The position numbers were made by a program, and so were the translations under genes. Shown here one piece after another: positions 57,853 to 64,000 of a stretch of DNA of 64,000 nt. The notes under the pieces were generated by a model that made no database searches, was not told where the DNA came from, and was given only the letters and a program-made list of their open reading frames with translations. Position 1 is the stretch's first letter. Every line of letters begins with the position of its first letter. The stretch comes from Phoma sp. XZ068 (lineage: Eukaryota; Ascomycota; Dothideomycetes; Pleosporales; Didymellaceae): the NCBI GenBank assembly GCA_004835665.1, contig RBKR01000002.1:1116001-1180000 (forward strand). Reading direction: 5' to 3'.

Positions 57853-60448
57853 AATGGAGTTAATACAGGGTAGTTTTGTATTAGCTATTCTGATACAATA
57901 TAGCATGGCTGGAGTGAACTCACTGTTTCTACCCGAGCTAAGACACTGCATATACTGTCACTTTCTCAAATATCCGTTAGGAATGAGGTTTATGGGCTTC
58001 CTAAAGGCTCGATTCAAGGGAATTTTGCATGCAGGTATCATTTATTTGGATCCAGCTCGTCATGTAGCGCTCTCTGGAGACGTTCAACCTCCTGCATCCT
58101 TCCAGCATTGTTGCATACTATTCACACGCATGGTTCATCTGCAGCCATACTGTCCGAGATTTACTGGGCCTCATTCAACTACTTTTCGTACCATCACTCT
58201 GCTAGTTCTGGGACTTTGCACTCAAGCGACGGAAATTCCATCGCTTGCAACAACTTGTTGTCACTCCGTCTACGACTTCAGAACTGAGTCCAGGCTCTGC
58301 AATTGCCATTTACTGATCCTGTGAATCTGCCTCTAAGAGAGGATTCTTCAATTCATCTCATGTGAACGATGTTCTATGAGGAATGAAAAGGATCGGCTGT
58401 TTATTATGGACTGTGCGCCCTTTACTTGCGTAAAATAGCCTCACAACCGTCCGCCAAAACACGTCCGTTCGCATCACTATCTTCACGCGATGAAAAGAAA
58501 TTCAAGACCAACTTGAGTGGTACTATATGGTCTCAATGGCGCAAGTCATGTATTTTGTATTGAGTCGTTCGTTGCTGATCTGAGACGGAAGGATTCGCGG
58601 GGGAACGGTGTGCGAGGCCCTTCAGCATTATGCGTTTCCCATCGGATTGTTCCTTCCGGGCTCGAAACTTGCAAAGCGCTGTAGTGAGCGTGGTCGACGC
58701 AGAGGATGTGCACGTTCGGAGCTTTCGTCCCATTTCAACACCCAAAGCTCGATTCGGGATCTATAGCAAACTGTGAAATTGCTCCGAAAATAATTTCCCT
58801 ATCGTCCTCCACATGGCGTCGGGTTCTTAGTGGAAGCTAACATCGTAACTACTATGAGCCATCGCAGCCTTGTTGGGTGGGGACATGCAACTATTCTCGG
58901 TACTGAGCAATTGCGCTACGCCTCGAAGACTGTACGAGATACTGTCGGCGGGCCGTTGGATGGGTAGCTATGTTCTCAAGAACCAAAGAACCACGTTCCA
59001 TAGTTGTGACAAATTACAAGAAACACTTGAAATTGTAAGCAACAAGCCAGACATCTGAATGCAGAGCGCAACGCGACTTGGCCTGCGCTTTCGAACCGAA
59101 TCGAGAAATTTCGCGTCGGCGATGGACACCGTACAGAAAAATCTCGTTAATATCCATGACGCCCTATGACGATGGTTGCATGTATGTATCCATGGTAGAT
59201 GGCGGGAGTTGGCGTTCGGGCCGCTCAAAGATCCAGTGGAACCCAGAATCCAGATTGTCTCGAATTATGGCAATAGAATCCAGCCTGGAAACTGGCCTCA
59301 CGAAACGTTATGCTCAGAATGGATAAAGGTACGATCATCATGTGCCCATCCAACGGTGATGGCGGGTAAAATTCTCGGTCTAAGTCTTGTACCTAGCCTC
59401 GGTTCAAGCCGTGTAGCTCGAGCATACTTTGGTAGGGCTGCGCGTGGCTCCAAACCGTTGTTTACGCATGTGCAGAAGTCGTCCACGATCGCGCTATTCT
59501 TACGTCGTCCCATTGCAGTCGTTCCCTCCTCATCGATAGAAGTACGCGATCGGCTTCTGCATCTTCTTGTCGTTTGGTGCGCAACTCAGTCATCAAGCGC
59601 TCCCACACGCAGGAAAGTGTCCATGTTCTAGACAATGTGAAGTCGGCGAGCTGTAAAGACAGCTGCAGCCCCAAAGCCGTCATCGTCCTGCGTGCAGCCG
59701 TGCTGTTGGTGATCCATACCCATGAGCGGTGTGCTGCGCTGGAAGTGCCCACAGGGTCCAGCTGCGGCTGAACTTGGCAGAGCATGAAGTTATATATCAA
59801 ACGACTCAGCAAATAATCTAGGCTGAGGACAAGGGAAAGCGAACCCCTTGGCAAAAGTCCGAATCTCGCTTATGTTTCTTGCTTTGTCGACACTTGGCAG
59901 GGTCTTGTACCTGAAAGCTTCTGCCATAGGCCGCCATTCTCAAAGAGGCTGAATTCTCGCTAAGTGCATCTCGATTAGGTCCGTTCCTGGCGTAATGGGT
60001 ATGTTTGCGGGGAGGCGGTGCTCTTACTAGCGCACCACTGAGATTCAACCATGGTACGCTAAGAGACCTCCCAAGAGACTTAAAGTCAAAGCAACAGACA
60101 GGAGTTGCTTGGCTATGAGCTCGGATGCGCTCTTACCGTTCGTAAAGGAGAGGTTTGAATCATCGTATGCCTAAGTATACCAGCTGAGTTCCAGACTACC
60201 ACGGTACAGTATAATTCGCCAAGGACGGGAGACCTGGCTGTGTGGAAAAAGCTAGTCGCCCGATGAGAAATTACGAGAAAATGAACCAGTTGAGGATCAC
60301 AAGATGTGTATGGCGAGGGAGTATAGCCATGAATCGAGTATAGGAGAGGATGAAGGACTACTAAAGGTCGCGACCACTCGCCGACGATTTCATCTCTGGC
60401 ACGCCAATTTTTACACCGGCAGCACATCTTTAAGTATCGACACCAAAG
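57853..60448. other. Long gene-free spacer
   Basis: Many short open frames on both strands, none with recognisable similarity or splice-supported extension. It may hold decayed genes; I see no repeat or RNA gene. Confidence 0.45.
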
Positions 60449-62293
60449 ATGAAGCTTTCAGCCGTACAAGCTACATACCTTGTCACGTTGTTACGTGCAG
60501 GGCAGATTCTTGCACAAGGAAGCTCAAGCATCGATTCGGCTACCCCGACAATCTCGAGCTCGCCCATCGAGTCGTCAATTTCACTGACAAGCCCCTCCTC
60601 GTCCATTGAGAGTGTTTCCTCCATCTCGAGCAGCACCGACACAGGCTCAGGAGTCGTCGTGACTCCAACTGCGTCCTCTGATCCGACTGTCTCAAGTGCC
60701 ACTGGTGGCCCAGCAAACTTCGTCGGCACCTCTTCTTCTCTCGCAGCATCATCGACGCTTGCCCCTTCTGCTACCGGAGGAAACACTACCGCTTCCGAGG
60801 GTGAGTTCTTGCCATATGGCCTCACAGAAGGCCCCGAGTCTGCGGTCTCCATCCCACCCGATGTCACAACCCCCGAACAACACGTCGCAGAGCAAGCAGC
60901 CAACAAACCACAAAACGCAATCTCAGCTTCAGATGCGCGTCAGATCGCCATCATGGAGACTGTTATGTTCGATCATTTCGTCAACAACGCACCAGCACCA
61001 GCAGATAAGGGCGTATTGAAGGTCCCGGCGAATGTCTCGAGCTGTGCTGTTGCCCTAAAGAAGAGAGGGTTGATAGGAGGCACGAACAAAATTGCAGGGA
61101 GGAGCTTGGTGGGATGGGAGAATTGCAAGTTCGTGACTGCGATGACGATCAACTTACACTACCACTATATCAAGGCGAAGTACGATGCAGAGCGGCCAAA
61201 GGATTTGGCGACAAGGATTAGGGGCAGTGTATGTTTCCGTGGAGACTTTACTCGCATGCAATGGCAAAGCTAACGCGTTTAGGTCGACTTTTTGAACACT
61301 GTGTATGGCCCGCTAGGCTTCACATTCAAGTTGGATACTATTCAGTACTGGCGGCCCGCCCAGACAGGCGCAAACAGCGACTGGACCCAGGTGAATAAGA
61401 ACGAGGCTCGCCTACAGAGGTGGCAGCGAAAGACACATACCGCTGGAGACTTGGATCTCACAATCTGGGCTGTGAACGGTATCAAAAGCAAGACCAGCCT
61501 ACTGAACGGCGTACGTGTGCACCTTGTATAACACCAACTGACACCAATTGCTGATATGGCCATAGTATGCCACCTTCCCCGAGGATGTCGCCAGTTTTCC
61601 TGACCTCGATGGCGTCGTAATTGACCAGGAGAGAATTCTATCTGTCGATGCTCAGACCCTTGTGCACGAGATCGGGCACTGGATGGGTCTGCGCCACACC
61701 TTTGGCGAGGTGGTCGAGAAAGAGGCAGATGACTGTCAAACTGATGATGGGCTTCTGCGCACAACACTGACGCCTGGCTGGAGAAACGTAGTCTTTGACT
61801 GCATGCAGGCACCGTGTGACGGGCGGGCAGCCGAGCAGACGAACAACTGGATGAGCGTACGTTTCCTCAGCGTCAGATCCATTTCGCAAGATGAAACTAT
61901 AGGACAACCGCTAACATAGCACAGTATTCCGAATGTCGCGGCTCCAACACCCCCCTGACGGGCTTCCACACGGACCAGAAATCCGCCATGTTTGCGCGCG
62001 TCCTGAAATACCGCCGTGGCTACTTCGATGGCGAGTGTCAGGTCGTCGACCCGGACAAAACACAGAACTCCAAGCGCTCGAGTCTGCAAGACCTGGTCAA
62101 CGGCCAATGCCCCGACCTCGAGAAACAAGTGCAAGCTATCGTCTCGCAGCCAACGCTCGACCCTGCAGATGCGAAAACGCTCCCCAGCCCGTCGGCAACA
62201 GCAGGGGCGAAGCCGAATGCGGGTGCAGTGGTGAAAGTACACGGAGTGGGTGCAATCATTGTGGCAATTACTGCTGCGTTGATGATGATTTAG
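60449..62293 (+). CDS. Secreted M43-like zinc metalloprotease with Ser/Thr-rich region
   Basis: Four exons (60449-61228, 61283-61510, 61566-61856, 61925-62293) give 555 residues. A signal peptide (residues 1-22, ending near ILAQG) is followed by about 100 residues rich in Ser and Thr, probably heavily O-glycosylated. The catalytic motif HEIGHWMGLRH spans residues 370-380 (His 370, Glu 371, His 374, His 380). The Met-turn is Met 432 in NNWMSYS, so the metzincin site is complete and resembles pappalysin-type (M43) fungal proteases. The last about 25 residues are hydrophobic (GVGAIIVAITAALMMI) after a small-residue stretch, as in GPI-anchored proteins. Known fungal M43 proteases are mostly secreted without an anchor, so cell-wall attachment is noteworthy. 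Confidence 0.9.
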
Positions 62294-62624
62294 GGAACGA
62301 ATTTGGGAGTGAGTTGCTCAGGTGAAGTACGTGATGAAGCGAACTGTTTATACGAAACCGTGCACAAGCGCATTGGAATGTTATACTTGTCCTATTGATC
62401 GAATTCAAGCCAGCGCGGTGCGTTCATAGTTCTCCTTCACCATGAATCTGTTCGTGCGTCATATCGGTACATAGCTCCTGTGAAACGCTGGCCCTAGATT
62501 GCGAAAGGGAACAGTAAATCCCTTCCATACCAATCCGAGTGCCTAGGCTCGTACAATTACTAAACTTCTTACTTTATAACTTTAATAAAATAGAAAGGAC
62601 TACTTTATTGACAATGTCTTTTTC
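62294..62624. other. Spacer between convergent genes
   Basis: 3' ends of the metalloprotease and ankyrin genes; AT-rich near 62560-62600. Nothing else seen. Confidence 0.45.
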
Positions 62625-63395
62625 TTAGTTACTTCCTGTGAAAAAACGTTTTAGCTTCTGTGCTACGTGGACTGTCCCGCTCAGCTTACCATCGTTGATG
62701 ACCCAGCTACCGGTCCACTGCGCCACTATCTCAACCACATCCTCGTTCCTCGTCTTCTCAGCCTCCCCCCGAAGATACGCGGTGTCTTCAGCGCTCCCCT
62801 TCACACCCCTGTCCATGAAGAGCTTGATAACATCGACTCGCTCGCAGACCACCGCCTGCCGCATCACCTGCGTTGACATAGCAGCGCCCTTGTTCACCAT
62901 GGCCTCAATCACACTGAGTGTCTGGCCATACAGGATCGCGTTGCACAATGTTCGGGGGAAGTAGCCTGCCTCAAGGTCGGCATCATGCTTTATCAGGAAA
63001 TGGAGCAGCGATGTGATCTTCTCGGGTGGCTGTTCGCACGCCTTGGTGACGAAGGTGTCAGTATGGTTATCCCATTCGAACGAGACGATCGTGGGATCGT
63101 ATTCGTAAAGCGCTTGAAGGATGTCTAGGTTCGGATGGCGCACCAACGCTTCAATGGTTTCCCCGGTGAATTGAACTTTGGTTTCGGAGTAGGTTTGTAG
63201 CACAAGAGATACCACGTCGAGGTGCCCGTTCATGATTGCTGCTCCCAGCATAGAGTTGGCAGGCGGTGATGCGTTGCCAGAGGGTATGTAGACTGGTTTT
63301 GAGCCTTGGATACTGTTCGCCTCGAATAGTCGCTGCAAGGCTGCAACATCCCCAGAGGAGCAACCTTCTAGTATTTCTTGGCTTGGCGAGGCCAT
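62625..63395 (-). CDS. Ankyrin-repeat protein
   Basis: Single exon, 256 residues from the ATG at 63395 (MASPSQEILEG). Ankyrin-type helix pairs can be seen: GDVAALQRLFEAN, MLGAAIMNGHLDVVSLVLQ, NAILYGQTLSVIEAMVNKGAAM and QAVVCERVDVIKLFMDRGV, i.e. about five repeats, some divergent. An in-frame ATG 84 bases upstream would add residues with no similarity, and the chosen start puts the first repeat at once. Such short fungal ankyrin proteins usually mediate protein contacts; the partner is unknown. A second, dead ankyrin gene lies at 23690-25109. Confidence 0.8.
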   Translation of the reverse strand: MASPSQEILEGCSSGDVAALQRLFEANSIQGSKPVYIPSGNASPPANSMLGAAIMNGHLDVVSLVLQTYSETKVQFTGETIEALVRHPNLDILQALYEYDPTIVSFEWDNHTDTFVTKACEQPPEKITSLLHFLIKHDADLEAGYFPRTLCNAILYGQTLSVIEAMVNKGAAMSTQVMRQAVVCERVDVIKLFMDRGVKGSAEDTAYLRGEAEKTRNEDVVEIVAQWTGSWVINDGKLSGTVHVAQKLKRFFTGSN

Positions 63396-64000
63396 TGGGC
63401 ATGGGGATATTGTTGTCAATAGCAGATATCTTGAGTATGGCAGGTTTCCAGGTTTTGATGTTTGTGTAGTTTGGAACAAGAGGGTGAAACAGGCGCAGGT
63501 GACTAGGTACGGTATTGATAGCCAGCTACCTCGGGTTAATTAATTGTGTTGTTCACAGGACGTTAAATCATTGATTTAGCGATAGCCCTTGATCGTGAAT
63601 ACTTGTATTGATGGTGTCTATTTTAGTCTCTTTCTAGAGAGGACCCTTTCTCAAAACGATCCCCGAAACGCGGGGCAAGCCAAGCCTCAGTCCACTTCAA
63701 ATCTCCAGGCCCCACACGACACGGGTAACTTCATTCGCGCTGCAAGTTGAGGAAGAAGGGCATTTCAACCTTCTCAAGCTTTAATGTCTCTACTATCAGG
63801 TACCTCAAGCACAAACAACCATACTCAGTTACAAGGCCTTGGAGGTGTCCAAGTCCACGCAGATGCCTAGCTCTGTTGATAAAAGTACGGAGTTGAGTTT
63901 CGTGACACGACGGATCATTGAGCAGAAAGGGCTGACATGAAGGCCTCTCGACCGGAGCACCGATTCTTCTTCACGGAAGCAACTTGTATCTGGTATACCA
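63396..64000. other. Right-hand end of window, no gene recognised
   Basis: Promoter of the ankyrin gene at the left. Short frames near 63900 run off the window edge and cannot be judged. Confidence 0.4.

Overview
The window reads as nuclear DNA of a filamentous ascomycete, most probably a Dothideomycete (Pleosporales-like). The signs are intron-split genes with short introns of about 45-110 nt, a fungal non-reducing polyketide synthase cluster, fungus-specific families (EthD/DUF1772 anthrone enzymes, DUF4246, Zn2Cys6 factors), degraded genes between intact ones, and AT-rich spacers that look mutated by RIP. I cannot name the species. Splice sites were assigned by eye; each multi-exon model given here keeps its reading frame and has a length divisible by three.

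Region 1 (about 0.3-23 kb) is a compact aromatic-polyketide cluster of the atrochrysone/emodin type. A TE-less non-reducing PKS (SAT-KS-AT-PT-ACP) is divergent from a metallo-beta-lactamase thioesterase that would release its product. An EthD protein (decarboxylase candidate) and a DUF1772 anthrone oxygenase form a second divergent pair. A scytalone-dehydratase-like enzyme, a cytochrome P450, two NmrA-type oxidoreductases, an atypical SDR, a SnoaL/NTF2-like protein, an MDR oxidoreductase and two GSTs (one Cys-type, one Ser-type) complete it. The expected logic is PKS plus thioesterase to atrochrysone carboxylic acid, then decarboxylation and oxidation to an anthraquinone, then reductive, dehydrative or P450 tailoring. 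No intact pathway regulator and no transporter lie inside the cluster. The first 89 bases hold the 5' end of a transposase-like gene.

Region 2 (about 23-43 kb) is accessory and partly decayed. It has an ankyrin pseudogene, a DUF4246 pseudogene and a Zn2Cys6 transcription-factor pseudogene. Among them sits an intact 1511-residue gene that fuses an indoleamine-2,3-dioxygenase-like haem domain to an FAD/NADPH reductase module and a cytochrome b5 domain. This looks like a self-sufficient haem oxygenase with its own electron supply and is the most striking object in the window. A hypothetical gene and a GFA-type zinc protein are also here.

Region 3 (about 43-54 kb) is conserved housekeeping sequence: a polytopic membrane protein, a small mitochondrial protein, ceramide synthase, a UVRAG/Vps38-like PI3-kinase subunit and mitochondrial ribosomal protein mL67/Mhr1.

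Region 4 (about 54-64 kb) is sparse: an MFS drug/polyamine-type transporter, a secreted and probably GPI-anchored M43-like metalloprotease, and a short ankyrin protein. I found no convincing tRNA, rRNA or CRISPR.
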